Of a stretch of 64,000 bases of DNA, positions 40,792-50,960 are shown piece by piece. A model generated the notes under the pieces. It did not search any database. It was given only the letters and a program-made list of their open reading frames with translations, and was not told the DNA's origin. Every line of letters starts with the position of its first letter. Position 1 is the stretch's first letter. The translations under genes and the position numbers were made by a program. The DNA is from Oscillospiraceae bacterium (GTDB lineage: Bacteria; Bacillota; Clostridia; UMGS1810): the NCBI GenBank assembly GCA_015069095.1, contig SVJH01000002.1, positions 71,650 to 135,649 of the forward strand, written 5' to 3'.

Positions 40792-43700
40792 TTAAAATAA
40801 ATTATCGTCGTCGAATTTAGATGTAAGATCAACGTCCTCGTCGATGCTTTCAAGTTCGTCTAAATCGAGTAGGTCGATGTAGTCTTTGTCGTCATTTAAA
40901 AATGCATCATCTGAAAAGTCGCCGATTAAATCGTCTGTTAAGTCGTCAAGATCAGCGTCTTCGTGATCATCTTCAAAAGAAAGAACGTCATCAAAGTCGT
41001 TTTCTTCTTCGGCTGCTTCTGCCTGTGCATTTTTATTTTCGATTTCTTCAATCAAATCGTCATCGTCTTTAATATTAAGTCTTAGTGTAGCAGTATCGTC
41101 ATCGTCAGTTGCTTCTTTAAGGATGATTTCCTGACCCATTTCATCTAAAACTTTAACATCAAGTGATAAACTCTGAAGTTCTTTGATAAGAACCTTGAAT
41201 GATTCAGGAACGCCCGGATTAGGAACGTTTTCGCCTTTAACGATACTTTCGTAAGTTCTTACACGGCCAACGATATCGTCGGATTTAACAGTAAGAATTT
41301 CCTGAAGTGTGTTTGCTGCGCCGTATGCTTCAAGCGCCCAAACTTCCATTTCCCCGAATCTTTGTCCACCGAACTGAGCTTTACCACCAAGAGGCTGCTG
41401 AGTAACAAGTGAGTAAGGACCTGTAGAACGGGCATGGATTTTATCGTCAACAAGGTGATGAAGTTTTAGGTAATACATATAACCAACAGTAACAGGATTG
41501 TCAAATGGTTCGCCTGTTCTTCCGTCGTATAGAATTGTTTTACCTGATCTGTCATAACCTGCCATTTCAAGTGTGTTCATAATATCTTCTTCAGTAGCAC
41601 CGTCAAATACAGGAGTAGCAATTTTCCAGCCAAGTGCTTTAGCAGCATAGCCAAGATGAACTTCAAGTACCTGTCCGATGTTCATACGAGAAGGAACCCC
41701 AAGAGGGTTTAATACTATCTGTAGAGGAGTACCGTCTGGTAAGAATGGCATATCTTCTTCAGGAAGAATTCTTGATACAACCCCTTTGTTACCATGACGA
41801 CCAGCCATTTTATCCCCAACGCTGATTTTACGTTTCTGTGCAATGTAGCATCTTACAAGTTTGTTAACTCCAGGAGGTAGTTCGTCGCCGTTTTCTCGTG
41901 TGAACACTTTAACGTCAACAATAATACCTGCTTCCCCGTGAGGAACTCTAAGTGAAGTATCTCTTACTTCTCTTGCTTTTTCGCCGAAGATTGCACGAAG
42001 AAGTCTTTCTTCAGCAGTAAGTTCAGTTTCGCCCTTAGGAGTAACTTTACCAACTAAGATATCTCCGCTTCTAACTTCAGCGCCGATTCTTATAATACCT
42101 CTTTCATCAAGGTCTTTAAGAGCATCTTCGCCGACGTTTGGAATATCTCTTGTAATTTCTTCAGCGCCAAGTTTTGTATCTCTGGCTTCAGATTCGTATT
42201 CTTCAATATGAATAGATGTAAATACATCGTCTTTAACAAGTTTTTCGTTAATTAAAACAGCATCTTCGTAGTTGTAACCTTCCCATGTCATAAAGCCGAT
42301 AAGAATGTTTCTTCCAAGTGCGATTTCACCGTTGCTTGTAGAAGGACCGTCAGCGATGATATCGTCTTTTTTAACAATTTCGCCTTTTTTAACAATAGGT
42401 TTCTGGTTGATACATGTGCTCTGGTTAGAACGGATAAATTTAGTAAGAGTGTAAGTTCTTAAATTTCCGTCATTTTCTTTAATAATGATGTGTTTTGCGT
42501 CAACAAATTCAACAACACCGTCTTCTTTAGCAAGAACAACAACGCCTGAGTCTTTAGCGGCTTTGTATTCCATACCTGTACCTACGATAGGAGATTCAGG
42601 GTTTAGAAGTGGAACTGCCTGACGCTGCATGTTAGAACCCATAAGTGCACGAACGGCGTCATCATTTTCAAGGAACGGAATCATAGCAGTAGCAACAGAT
42701 ACTAACTGTTTTGGAGATACGTCCATATAGTCAACGTCGCCCTTCGCAATTTCAACGAATTCGTCCTGATGACGAACAATAATTCTGTCGTTAACGAATT
42801 TGTTGTCTTCTGTAAGCGGTTCATTAGCCTGAGCAATTTTGTATGCATCTTCGATGTCGGCTGTCATATATTCAATTTCATCTGTAACAACGCCTGTTTC
42901 TTTGTCAACTTTTCTGTATGCTGCTTCAATAAAACCAAATTCATTGATTTTTGCATAAGATGAAAGTGAGTTGATAAGACCGATGTTAGGACCTTCAGGA
43001 GTTTCAATAGGACACATACGTCCGTAGTGAGAGTGGTGAACGTCCCTAACTTCAAATCCGGCTCTTTCTCTTGAAAGACCGCCAGGTCCAAGAGCAGAAA
43101 GACGTCTTTTGTGTGTAAGTTCTGCAAGAGGGTTTGTCTGGTCCATAAACTGTGAAAGCTGTGATGAACCGAAGAATTCTTTAATTGCAGAAACAACAGG
43201 TCTTGAATTTATAAGAAGTTGAGGTGTAACTGCTTCTAAATCCTGAATTGTCATTCTTTCTTTAACAACTCTTTCAAGACGTGCAAAACCGATTCTGAAC
43301 TGGTTTTGTAAAAGTTCGCCAACCGCGCGGATTCTTCTGTTTCCAAGGTGGTCGATGTCATCTGTTGTGCCCATACCGTAAGATAGGTTGTTGTGGTAGT
43401 TAACAGATGCCAAAATATCTTCTAAAATGATGTGCTTTGGAATAAGCTCATCTCTTCTTTTATCAATTTCTGCTTTGATTTCTTCTTCATCTTCGAAATT
43501 ATCCAAGATGTCGCAAAGAATATCAAATTTAACTTTTTCAGTAATTTTAAGGTCAGAAATATCAAAGTCAACGTGGTCGTGAATGTCAACCATGCCGTTA
43601 GAGAAAACTTTTATTTCTGTGCCTTCGTGGTCAAGATATACTACGTTAACGCCTGCTTTTTCAATTTCTTTTGCAACATCTTTAGCAATATATTCACCTT

Positions 43701-44613
43701 TTTTAACAAGTACTTCACCTGTTGTAACGTCAACTATATCACGTGCTGCTTTAAAGTTTTCAATACGTTTGCCGATAGCAAGCTTTTTGTTGAATTTAAA
43801 GCGGCCAACTTTAGATAAGTCGTATCTTTTTGAATCATATAAAAGTGAATTTAAAAGGCTTGTAGCACTTTCAACTGTAGGCGGTTCGCCCGGTCTTAAT
43901 CTTTTATATATTTCAATTAAAGCTTCTTCCTGACTTGTAGTTGAGTCTTTTTCAAGTGTAGTTATAAGTTTGAAATCTTCACCGAAGCATTCTAAAATCT
44001 GGGCATTTGTGCCAAGACCTAAAGCACGAAGGAAAACAGTTACAGGAAGTTTTCTTGTTCTGTCAATTCTAACAGAGAAAACGTCATTTGAGTCTGTTTC
44101 GTATTCAAGCCAAGCACCACGGTTAGGAATAACAGTTGCGTTGTATAGTTTTTTACCTATTTTGTCAAACTGCATTGCATAGTAGATACCAGGAGAACGA
44201 ACAACCTGACTGACAATAACCCTTTCAGCACCATTGATGATGAAAGTACCCTGATCAGTCATAAGAGGGAATTCACCCATAAAGATTTCCTGTTCTTTAA
44301 CTTCGCCGGTTTCGTTGTTGATAAGTCTAACTTTCATTTTAAGAGGTTTAGAGTATGTAGCATCTCGTGCTTTACATTCCTCAATTGAATATTTGGGATT
44401 ATCTTCCAAATAATAATCGTTAAACTCAAGTACAAGGTTTCCTGAAAAATCGGTAATAGGAGATACGTCTCTTAGCACCTCGTGTAAACCTTCTTCAATA
44501 AACCATTGATAAGAGTTTTTCTGCACCTCGATTAAGTTTGGCATTTCAGCAACGTCGCCAATTTTTGAATAGCTCATACGTTCGTTTTTGCCAAGCCTTA
44601 TTGGATGTACCAT
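40792..44613 (-). CDS. rpoB: RNA polymerase beta subunit with long acidic C-terminal tail
   Basis: Catalytic subunit, about 1273 residues. The rifampicin-pocket segment [18 protein letters not shown] and [14 protein letters not shown] looks wild type. [10 protein letters not shown] and the C-terminal [18 protein letters not shown] are intact. The ATG at 44613 follows GAGGTGAT; a longer in-frame reading starting at 44706 has no ribosome-binding site and an unrelated sequence. The last roughly 95 residues are extraordinarily acidic ([12 protein letters not shown]... [16 protein letters not shown]). The gene has its own promoter and no rplJ-rplL upstream, unlike the usual operon. Confidence 0.98.
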   Translation of the reverse strand: MVHPIRLGKNERMSYSKIGDVAEMPNLIEVQKNSYQWFIEEGLHEVLRDVSPITDFSGNLVLEFNDYYLEDNPKYSIEECKARDATYSKPLKMKVRLINNETGEVKEQEIFMGEFPLMTDQGTFIINGAERVIVSQVVRSPGIYYAMQFDKIGKKLYNATVIPNRGAWLEYETDSNDVFSVRIDRTRKLPVTVFLRALGLGTNAQILECFGEDFKLITTLEKDSTTSQEEALIEIYKRLRPGEPPTVESATSLLNSLLYDSKRYDLSKVGRFKFNKKLAIGKRIENFKAARDIVDVTTGEVLVKKGEYIAKDVAKEIEKAGVNVVYLDHEGTEIKVFSNGMVDIHDHVDFDISDLKITEKVKFDILCDILDNFEDEEEIKAEIDKRRDELIPKHIILEDILASVNYHNNLSYGMGTTDDIDHLGNRRIRAVGELLQNQFRIGFARLERVVKERMTIQDLEAVTPQLLINSRPVVSAIKEFFGSSQLSQFMDQTNPLAELTHKRRLSALGPGGLSRERAGFEVRDVHHSHYGRMCPIETPEGPNIGLINSLSSYAKINEFGFIEAAYRKVDKETGVVTDEIEYMTADIEDAYKIAQANEPLTEDNKFVNDRIIVRHQDEFVEIAKGDVDYMDVSPKQLVSVATAMIPFLENDDAVRALMGSNMQRQAVPLLNPESPIVGTGMEYKAAKDSGVVVLAKEDGVVEFVDAKHIIIKENDGNLRTYTLTKFIRSNQSTCINQKPIVKKGEIVKKDDIIADGPSTSNGEIALGRNILIGFMTWEGYNYEDAVLINEKLVKDDVFTSIHIEEYESEARDTKLGAEEITRDIPNVGEDALKDLDERGIIRIGAEVRSGDILVGKVTPKGETELTAEERLLRAIFGEKAREVRDTSLRVPHGEAGIIVDVKVFTRENGDELPPGVNKLVRCYIAQKRKISVGDKMAGRHGNKGVVSRILPEEDMPFLPDGTPLQIVLNPLGVPSRMNIGQVLEVHLGYAAKALGWKIATPVFDGATEEDIMNTLEMAGYDRSGKTILYDGRTGEPFDNPVTVGYMYYLKLHHLVDDKIHARSTGPYSLVTQQPLGGKAQFGGQRFGEMEVWALEAYGAANTLQEILTVKSDDIVGRVRTYESIVKGENVPNPGVPESFKVLIKELQSLSLDVKVLDEMGQEIILKEATDDDDTATLRLNIKDDDDLIEEIENKNAQAEAAEEENDFDDVLSFEDDHEDADLDDLTDDLIGDFSDDAFLNDDKDYIDLLDLDELESIDEDVDLTSKFDDDNLF

Positions 44614-44873
44614 AAAACAAATCACCTCGTCTATAAATTGTGGAGATTTCACCTCAACTAACTCTCGCAAAAAAATGCGTCCACTACAAGTTAATTTCAA
44701 AGGCATAATTACTTTTAAAAAATCTATTTAAACATCAAATACCGCAAAAATTATATATATAATATAATGAAGAAAATTTTTAAAATTCTTCTAAATTATT
44801 CCCAAAAAATGGAAGAAAATACATATTTTTCTAAGTTTTGGGCATATTTAAGCGGATATGATTGCAATTTACA

Positions 44874-44902
44874 ATACTAACATAATTTCTTAGAAATGTC
44901 AA
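44874..44902 (-). promoter_or_regulatory. Promoter of rpoBC
   Basis: Minus-strand TTGACA (44897-44902), 17-bp spacer, TAGTAT (44874-44879). Transcription would begin near 44867, leaving a leader of about 250 bases before rpoB. The 400 bases between rpoB and the divergent gene hold no other feature I can support. Confidence 0.65.
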
Positions 44903-44936
44903 GGTTTTTTTAATTTTTTTTGTTTTTTTAAAAAAA

Positions 44937-44967
44937 TTGTTTCATTATAATTAAAGTGTGGTATAAT
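44937..44967 (+). promoter_or_regulatory. Candidate promoter of the acyl-CoA synthetase gene
   Basis: TATAAT at 44962-44967, preceded by TTGTTT (44937-44942) at a rather long 19-bp spacing. Confidence 0.5.
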
Positions 44968-45013
44968 ATTATCATAGAATTTTTTGTATTTTTTTAAAAT
45001 TGGAGGTCAAAAA

Positions 45014-46705
45014 ATGAAGAATTATCCTTATTATGAAGTTGATACAATTGAATCTATTAAAGATATGATTTCAAACAGCGTTAAAAAGTACGGCGATAAA
45101 GATGCTATGCTTATTAAAAAGAAAAAAGGTGAGCCTTATACACATATTACATATAAACAGCTTGATAAAGACGTAGAAGCTTTAGGAACAGCGTTTTTAG
45201 ATTTAAATCTTTCGGGCAAAAAAGTAGCACTTATGAGTGAAACACGCTACGAATGGTATATTTCTTACCTTGGTGCTGTAAACGGCGAAAGCATTATTGT
45301 GCCAATAGATAAAGAACTTCCGCCACAAGACTGGAAACATCTTTTGAAAATTGCAAAGGTTAGCGCAGTTGTTTATTCTAACAAATTCAGTGAAGAAATG
45401 CTAAAGGCAAAAGAAGAAGTTGAAACTTTGGAATATCTTATCAATATGGATATAGAAGAGTCAACAGAAGATGAACTTAGCGTATGGGAACTTGTTAAAA
45501 AAGGATACGAAAAAACAGAAAATGGAGATACTCGCTTTAAAGATGTAGAAATAGATGTAAACGAAGCAAGAATACTTCTTTTCACATCAGGTACAACTGC
45601 TATGAGCAAGGGTGTTTTACACTGTCACAGAGCAATTGCCAAAAACCTTATGAATATGTGTAAAATGACATTTATAGGCGAAAAAGATATCTTCTTATCT
45701 GTTCTTCCTATTCATCACACATATGAATGTACTTGCGGATTTTTAGCACCGCTTTTTAGAGGTTGTACAATTGCACAGTGCGAAGGATTAAAATCTATCC
45801 TTAAAAATATTTCTGAAGCAAAACCAACAATGATTCTTGGCGTGCCTGCAATTTTTGAGGTAATGTACAAAAGAATTTGGGCAACTGCAAAGAAAAACGG
45901 CATTGAATCAAAACTTAAATTTGCGCTTAAACTTTCAAACGGACTTAGAAAAATAGGTATCGACATAAGAAGAAAACTTTTCAAACAGGTTATTGATAAT
46001 TTTGGCGGTAATTTAAGACTTTTAATTTCGGGTGCTGCAGCAATCAATCCGGAAGTATCAAAAGGCTTTGAAGATATGGGCATTGCATTTTTACAGGGCT
46101 ACGGAATTACAGAATGTGCTCCGCTTGTTGCACTAAACCGAGATAAATTCTATAAACACGACAGCGCAGGTTATCCTTGCGTTGGTATGGAAGTTAAAGT
46201 AGTAAATGCCGACGACGAAGGTGTAGGAGAACTTATTTGTACAGGTCCTAACGTAATGCTTGGATACTACGAAAACGAAGAAGCAACAAACGAAGTTTTA
46301 AAAGACGGCTGGTTCTATACAGGCGACCTTGCATATATTGACGATGATGGATTTATTCACATTACAGGAAGAAAGAAAAACGTAATTATCGCATCAAACG
46401 GTAAAAACGTTTTCCCTGAAGAACTTGAAACTTTCCTTAACGAAGATCCAAGCATTCTTGAAAGTATGGTTTATCAGGATGGCGAAGATATTGCAGCAAT
46501 TATCGTTCCAAATTTTGACTATATAAAAGAATCAAATAAAGATGCAACAAAAGAAGATATCGAAAAAATAATAAACGAAATTGTTGATGCATTAAATAAA
46601 CGTAATCCGCTTTACAAATATATAAGAAAAGTTGAAATAAGAGAAACAGAACTTATAAAAACAACAACTAAAAAGATTAAAAGATACGAAGTAATAAAAA
46701 AATAA
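45014..46705 (+). CDS. AMP-forming long-chain acyl-CoA synthetase-like enzyme
   Basis: A 563-residue adenylate-forming enzyme that activates a carboxylic acid, probably a fatty acid, with ATP and CoA. The P-loop-like motif LLFTSGTTAMSKGV has Ala where many members have Gly. The core shows LQGYGITECAP, the hinge GWFYTGDLAYIDDDGF, and the GRKKNVIIASNGKNVFPEELE motif. The C-terminal catalytic Lys lies in TTKKIKRYEV. The ATG at 45014 is chosen for the upstream TTGGAGG. It is divergent from rpoB and ends at a strong terminator. The exact acyl chain preference is not readable. Confidence 0.9.
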   Translation: MKNYPYYEVDTIESIKDMISNSVKKYGDKDAMLIKKKKGEPYTHITYKQLDKDVEALGTAFLDLNLSGKKVALMSETRYEWYISYLGAVNGESIIVPIDKELPPQDWKHLLKIAKVSAVVYSNKFSEEMLKAKEEVETLEYLINMDIEESTEDELSVWELVKKGYEKTENGDTRFKDVEIDVNEARILLFTSGTTAMSKGVLHCHRAIAKNLMNMCKMTFIGEKDIFLSVLPIHHTYECTCGFLAPLFRGCTIAQCEGLKSILKNISEAKPTMILGVPAIFEVMYKRIWATAKKNGIESKLKFALKLSNGLRKIGIDIRRKLFKQVIDNFGGNLRLLISGAAAINPEVSKGFEDMGIAFLQGYGITECAPLVALNRDKFYKHDSAGYPCVGMEVKVVNADDEGVGELICTGPNVMLGYYENEEATNEVLKDGWFYTGDLAYIDDDGFIHITGRKKNVIIASNGKNVFPEELETFLNEDPSILESMVYQDGEDIAAIIVPNFDYIKESNKDATKEDIEKIINEIVDALNKRNPLYKYIRKVEIRETELIKTTTKKIKRYEVIKK

Positions 46706-46712
46706 GTAAAAA

Positions 46713-46735
46713 CCCCGAGTGAAATTCACTTGGGG
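46713..46735. terminator. Terminator of the CCGAGTGA type (convergent genes)
   Basis: CCCCGAGTGAA/TTCACTTGGGG followed by TTTTTTAAG, between the synthetase gene and ylbJ. Confidence 0.85.
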
Positions 46736-46739
46736 TTTT

Positions 46740-47636
46740 TTAAGACCAATTAAAAAATGTCATATTTACTAAAATCACGCTATATACAAACGAAAATACA
46801 CTTTGAATACACTTTGCAAAAACGTATTTTTTAAATGATAAATCTGTTTTTGAAATAATTCTTTTTGTCTGCATAATTACGCTAAGCGATGAAAAAGATG
46901 CCAATGAGGATATTATAATAAATTTTATTTTCATATTTATTTTTTGATTTTCGCAAAGAATAATCAGCGCATTTGTCATTTCAAAAAAACCAAGCACAAA
47001 TATATTTTTTGTAAAAAGTAAAATATACTGTATAATCACGCCGAAAAACACAACATATGCGCATACGCTAAGTATTGCTTCTGTACTTTCTTCAATGCTT
47101 TTTGTAAAAGCGTTTTTTTCTTTTTTTATTTTTATATCATTTATGCGTGCTTTCTTTTTTATGCTTCCTCTAAACAGCACTCCCACACTTACAGACGACA
47201 AAATATGTACAAAATAAAGCATAAATCCATACCTTACACTGCCCATCATTACAAGTCCTACTGCTCCTATTAAAAAAGAAGGTCCTGAATTATTGCAAAA
47301 ACCCAAAAGAGATTGTGCTTCATCTTTTGAAAGGTCGCCTTTTTTATAAAGGTCGCATACAGTTATTGCACCAAGTGGGTATCCGCTTATAAGACCAAGC
47401 ACAAAGGGAAGAGCACCGTTTGGATTTACGTTAAACATAATTTTTATAAAAGGCGAAAGTATTCTTCCAAAATAAACAGCACCACCGCTTTTAATAAACA
47501 TCTTTGCCAGAACAAAAAACGGAAAAAGGGAGGGAACAACAGTATTAAAACATATATTAAGTGCATTTTTTACGCCCAAAACAGATACAGAAGGGCAAGC
47601 GAGCACAAAAAGCATAACTACAAACGAAACAGCCAT
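46740..47636 (-). CDS. ylbJ: Sporulation integral membrane protein YlbJ-like (nucleoside-gate family)
   Basis: A 298-residue polytopic membrane protein with about eight helices. The Gate-family segments VVPSLFPFFVLAKMFIKSG, PFVLGLISGYPLGA and LLGFCNNSGPSFLIGAVG are conserved in YlbJ/SpoIIM-type sporulation proteins. In Bacillus YlbJ is a sigma-E-controlled protein needed for spore cortex and resistance. It faces yqfC-yqfD across an 83-base gap, and all three belong to the sporulation regulon, which supports the assignment. Start codon ATG follows AAAGGAG. Shorter than Bacillus YlbJ (about 400), as often in clostridia. Confidence 0.8.
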   Translation of the reverse strand: MAVSFVVMLFVLACPSVSVLGVKNALNICFNTVVPSLFPFFVLAKMFIKSGGAVYFGRILSPFIKIMFNVNPNGALPFVLGLISGYPLGAITVCDLYKKGDLSKDEAQSLLGFCNNSGPSFLIGAVGLVMMGSVRYGFMLYFVHILSSVSVGVLFRGSIKKKARINDIKIKKEKNAFTKSIEESTEAILSVCAYVVFFGVIIQYILLFTKNIFVLGFFEMTNALIILCENQKINMKIKFIIISSLASFSSLSVIMQTKRIISKTDLSFKKYVFAKCIQSVFSFVYSVILVNMTFFNWS

Positions 47637-47719
47637 AATTTTATCTCCTTTTTACACATATATTCATAATAATATAAAAATAATCATAGATTTTAATATC
47701 ATACCAAAGGAGTAATATT

Positions 47720-47980
47720 ATGAATTTTAAAAAAGCCGTAAAATCTATAACAGGACTTCCGTCTGAAATTATTTTGAATACACCTAAAATGACAGTTGAA
47801 GCAGACGAAAAAATCCGCATCGAAAACTTTAAAGGTCTTGTTGAATATACCGATAAATTTATATGCATAAATACAAACACATTTACCATAAAAATTGAAG
47901 GCGAATTGCTTAATATCGGTTATATGACAAAAGAAGAAATATGCATTTTAGGAAGCATAAAAAACATAAATTATGATTAG
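47720..47980 (+). CDS. yqfC: Sporulation protein YqfC (YabP family)
   Basis: An 86-residue protein with the YabP/YqfC pattern: LPSEIILNTPKMTVEADEKIRIENFKGLVEYTDKFICINTNTFTIKIEGELLNIGYMTKEEICILGSI. It lies immediately upstream of yqfD (11 bases), the conserved pairing in spore formers, where both are sigma-E-dependent and required for efficient sporulation. CAAAGGAG precedes the ATG. I could not identify a convincing sigma-E promoter in the short gap to ylbJ. Confidence 0.9.
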   Translation: MNFKKAVKSITGLPSEIILNTPKMTVEADEKIRIENFKGLVEYTDKFICINTNTFTIKIEGELLNIGYMTKEEICILGSIKNINYD

Positions 47981-47991
47981 AGGTTATATTT

Positions 47992-49152
47992 ATGCTCGCT
48001 CTTTTAAGATATTTAAAAGGATATGTAGTAGTTAATATAAAGGGATTTTTCGTCGAAAAATTCCTTAATTTGTGTATAGAAAAAAATATAATTATATGGG
48101 ATGTAATTTATCACAACGATGCATCTGTTACGCTGAAGATGAGCATAAATGCATTTAAAAAAATAAAAGATGCATCAAAAAAAACAAAAACAAATGTTAA
48201 AATAATTAAAAAATGCGGTATAAAATTTATAATTAACGAAAACAAAAAGCGAAAGGGACTTGTTTTAGGATTTATACTCGCTTTTTTTACATTTGTCTTT
48301 TTGACATCATTTATATGGACTATTGAAATTGAAGGCAACGAAAAAATAAAAAACGAAGAAATACTTTCTGTTTTAAAGGAAGCGGGATTTGAAAAAGGCT
48401 GTTTAAGATATAATATAGACGAAAACGAGCTTAAAAACAAAATTCTTTTAAAAGACGAACGGCTTTCGTGGATATGGGTTGAAATAAAAGGTACAAAAGC
48501 ATTTGTATCTGTAAGAGAGAAAAAAGAAAAGCCAAAAATGTTTAATGATGACACGCCAAACAACATCGTAGCAAAAAGAAACGGGCTTGTTACACAAGTT
48601 GTTGCAAAAGAAGGTACAAAAATTGCAAAAGAAGGCGATATTGTATCAAAAGGCGACCTGTTAATCAGTGGGATAAGTGATATCGGAGAAAACGGATACT
48701 CATATAAAAATGCAACGGGATACGTTCTTGCAAGAACGTGGCACGAAAAGACGAGTACAATTTCACTAAAAGAAGTTACTTTTCAAAAAAGTTTTGAAAA
48801 AATTTCAAAAAAGTCTGTAAATTTGTTCGGTTTTGATGTATTATTATATATAGATAAAAAAATTCCGTATAAACACTTTGAAAAAGAGGAAACTGTTAAA
48901 AAAATTCCGCTAATTCCTATAAGTTATAAAAATACTGTTTTCTATGAACTTTTAAAAGAGGAAAAAACTATAACAAAAGAGGAAGCACTAAAAAAAGAGA
49001 GCGACAGATTAAAAGAGGAAATTGAAAAAGAATTAACAGACGACATTAAAATTGTAAAAAAAGATGTAGATTTTAATGAAGAAACAGGAAAAATAAAAGT
49101 AACATATGAATGCATTGAAGATATAGCAGAAAAAAAGAAAATAGATACTTAG
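47992..49152 (+). CDS. yqfD: Sporulation protein YqfD
   Basis: A 386-residue membrane protein. An N-terminal domain (LRYLKGYVVVNIKGFFVEKFLNLC) and one membrane helix near residues 86-107 (GLVLGFILAFFTFVFLTSFIW) precede a long extracellular/forespore-facing domain. That domain includes IEGNEKIKNEEILSVLKEAGFEKG and a beta-barrel-like segment (VVAKEGTKIAKEGDIVSKGDLLISG). This matches the YqfD/SpoIV family. It follows yqfC and precedes phoH and ybeY, the standard Firmicute gene string. Confidence 0.92.
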   Translation: MLALLRYLKGYVVVNIKGFFVEKFLNLCIEKNIIIWDVIYHNDASVTLKMSINAFKKIKDASKKTKTNVKIIKKCGIKFIINENKKRKGLVLGFILAFFTFVFLTSFIWTIEIEGNEKIKNEEILSVLKEAGFEKGCLRYNIDENELKNKILLKDERLSWIWVEIKGTKAFVSVREKKEKPKMFNDDTPNNIVAKRNGLVTQVVAKEGTKIAKEGDIVSKGDLLISGISDIGENGYSYKNATGYVLARTWHEKTSTISLKEVTFQKSFEKISKKSVNLFGFDVLLYIDKKIPYKHFEKEETVKKIPLIPISYKNTVFYELLKEEKTITKEEALKKESDRLKEEIEKELTDDIKIVKKDVDFNEETGKIKVTYECIEDIAEKKKIDT

Positions 49153-49164
49153 GAGGATTTAAGT

Positions 49165-50145
49165 TTGGAAAGAGAAATAAAAGTTGACAACACCGAAAGT
49201 GCAATCGAAATATTTGGTCAGTTTGACAAAAACATCAAAAAAATAATGTCAGAATGTAACGTTTCAATTGTCAACAGAGGCGAAATTATAAAAATTACCG
49301 GTAGCGAAGAAGGAACGCTTAAAGCGTTTAAGGTAATTGAAAAATTAAATAAAATAATTCAGTCCGAAGGCGAACTTAACGACCAGATTATAAACTACAC
49401 AATAGAAAGCATAGACGAAAATGAAAATGTGGAGCAACTTTACGGAAGCGACTGCATATGCATTACAAGCAAAGGCAAACCTGTAAAAAGCAAAACTATG
49501 GGGCAGAAAAAATATGTTGAATCCATAAAGAAAAATACCGTTACTTTTGGCATAGGCCCTGCCGGTACAGGTAAAACTTATCTTGCTGTTGCACTTGCCG
49601 TTAAGGCATTTAAAAATAAGGAAGTTTCAAGAATTATTCTTACACGTCCTGCAGTTGAAGCGGGCGAAACTTTAGGTTTTTTACCCGGCGATTTGCAAAG
49701 CAAAGTTGACCCGTATTTAAGACCGCTCTACGATGCACTTTACGATATGTTCGGATTTGAAACGTATCAGAAACTTCACGAAAGAGGCGCAATTGAAATT
49801 GCACCGCTTGCATATATGAGAGGACGTACGCTTGACGATAGTTTTATAATTCTTGACGAAGCGCAAAACACAACAAAGGAACAGATGAAAATGTTTCTTA
49901 CACGTCTTGGCTTTAATTCAAAAATAATTGTAACTGGTGATACATCGCAAATTGACCTTCCGTCAGGCAAAAAAAGCGGACTTAAAGAAGTTGAAAGAGT
50001 GCTTGACGGCGTTGAAGATATAGGTTTTTGCTATCTTACAGAGCGCGACGTTGTAAGACATCAACTTGTTCAGAAAATCGTAAAAGCATACGACAAATAC
50101 GAGCAAAAACTACTTGCAAGACAAAACGAAAGGAATAAAAAATGA
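49165..50145 (+). CDS. phoH: PhoH-like ATPase
   Basis: A 326-residue P-loop protein: an N-terminal KH-like region (residues 1-80), Walker A GPAGTGKTYLA (131-141), Walker B-like SFIILDEAQNTTKEQMKM and sensor TGDTSQIDLP. PhoH/YbeZ proteins act with YbeY in rRNA maturation and RNA quality control, and here the two genes overlap by four bases. The start is TTG after AGGAGG. The gene is the third in yqfC-yqfD-phoH-ybeY. Confidence 0.94.
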   Translation: MEREIKVDNTESAIEIFGQFDKNIKKIMSECNVSIVNRGEIIKITGSEEGTLKAFKVIEKLNKIIQSEGELNDQIINYTIESIDENENVEQLYGSDCICITSKGKPVKSKTMGQKKYVESIKKNTVTFGIGPAGTGKTYLAVALAVKAFKNKEVSRIILTRPAVEAGETLGFLPGDLQSKVDPYLRPLYDALYDMFGFETYQKLHERGAIEIAPLAYMRGRTLDDSFIILDEAQNTTKEQMKMFLTRLGFNSKIIVTGDTSQIDLPSGKKSGLKEVERVLDGVEDIGFCYLTERDVVRHQLVQKIVKAYDKYEQKLLARQNERNKK

Positions 50146-50618
50146 TATATATTGAAAACGAACAGGAAAAAATTGAAATAAACAAAGATATTGAAAACTT
50201 AATAATAACCGCAATAAATGCGTCTTTAAAGTATGAAAATGTGGAAGATAGCGCCGAAGTAAACGTGCTTATTGTGGATAACGAAGGCATCAGAGAAATA
50301 AATAATGAACAGCGAAATATAGACAGTGCAACAGATGTTTTATCTTTTCCGATGCTCGATTTTGAAAATGGTAAAATGATAAAAACAGATGCAGATTATT
50401 TTGAAGGTAATCTTGTGCTTGGCGATATTGTTTTATCGGCACAGAGGGCAAAAGAGCAGTCGGAAGAATTCGGACATTCATTTGAAAGAGAAGTAGGATT
50501 TTTAGTTTGCCACAGTATGCTTCATCTTTTGGGATATGACCATGAAGAAGAGGAAGAACGATTAGTTATGCGACAAAAAGAAGAAGCAATACTTGAAAGC
50601 ATAAACCTAACAAGATAA
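50142..50618 (+). CDS. ybeY: Endoribonuclease / rRNA maturation factor YbeY
   Basis: A 158-residue metalloprotein with the zinc motif H-x3-H-x5-H at His124, His128 and His134 (CHSMLHLLGYDHE), and the family strand NVLIVDNEGIREINNEQRNIDSATDVLSFP. It processes 16S rRNA 3' ends and takes part in late 30S quality control. It overlaps phoH by four bases and is closed by a terminator at 50626. The usual downstream partners (dgkA, cdd, era) are absent. Confidence 0.96.
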   Translation: MIYIENEQEKIEINKDIENLIITAINASLKYENVEDSAEVNVLIVDNEGIREINNEQRNIDSATDVLSFPMLDFENGKMIKTDADYFEGNLVLGDIVLSAQRAKEQSEEFGHSFEREVGFLVCHSMLHLLGYDHEEEEERLVMRQKEEAILESINLTR

Positions 50619-50625
50619 AAATAAA

Positions 50626-50648
50626 ACACGAGTGAATTTCACTCGTGT
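50626..50648. terminator. Terminator between ybeY and the XRE gene
   Basis: ACACGAGTGA/TCACTCGTGT followed by ATTTTTGTG. The stop codon of the convergent XRE gene lies within the stem. Confidence 0.85.
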
Positions 50649-50857
50649 ATTTTTGTGTTTTGCGTAAGTCCTGCAATATAGTCAATGGAAACTTTGTATA
50701 GTTTAGCAAGGCGAATTACAAGTTCAAAAGGAATTTCTCTTTTACCTTGTTCGTAATTTGTATATGTTGTTTTATGCATTTTTAAAATTTCAACAAGTTG
50801 GTCTTGTGTAAGGTCGTGGTCTTCACGCAAATCTCTAAGTCTTGGATAATATGCCAA
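50639..50857 (-). CDS. XRE-family helix-turn-helix repressor
   Basis: A 72-residue Cro/cI-type DNA-binding protein: RLRDLREDHDLTQDQLVEILKMHKTTYTNYEQGKREIPFELVIRLAKLYKVSIDYIAGL covers the five-helix HTH fold. The start is TTG, six bases after GAGGTGAG. It is divergent from a zinc-ribbon membrane protein gene. Two near-identical 18-bp palindromes lie between them, one inside the other gene's promoter, so it very probably represses that gene and perhaps itself. No separate sensor domain is present, so the inducing signal is unknown. Confidence 0.88.
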   Translation of the reverse strand: MAYYPRLRDLREDHDLTQDQLVEILKMHKTTYTNYEQGKREIPFELVIRLAKLYKVSIDYIAGLTQNTKIHE

Positions 50858-50884
50858 TAAAACTCACCTCATAAAAATATTATA

Positions 50885-50941
50885 TTGACATAATACATCA
50901 TATGTTGTATAATATACTCAAAAATACATCATATGATGTAT
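50885..50941 (+). promoter_or_regulatory. Consensus promoter with two palindromic operators
   Basis: TTGACA (50885-50890), exactly 17 bp, TATAAT (50908-50913). Operator 1 ATACATCATATGTTGTAT (50893-50910) fills the spacer. Operator 2 ATACATCATATGATGTAT (50924-50941) is a perfect palindrome over the start region. Centres are 31 bp apart, about three helical turns, so two repressor dimers could sit on one face. Confidence 0.92.
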
Positions 50942-50960
50942 TTACTAAGGAGGAAATATT

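Noticed and set aside
44614-44706. A 31-residue N-terminal extension of RpoB
   Set aside because: No ribosome-binding site upstream and no similarity to RpoB N-termini, while GAGGTGAT stands at the right distance from the ATG at 44613.
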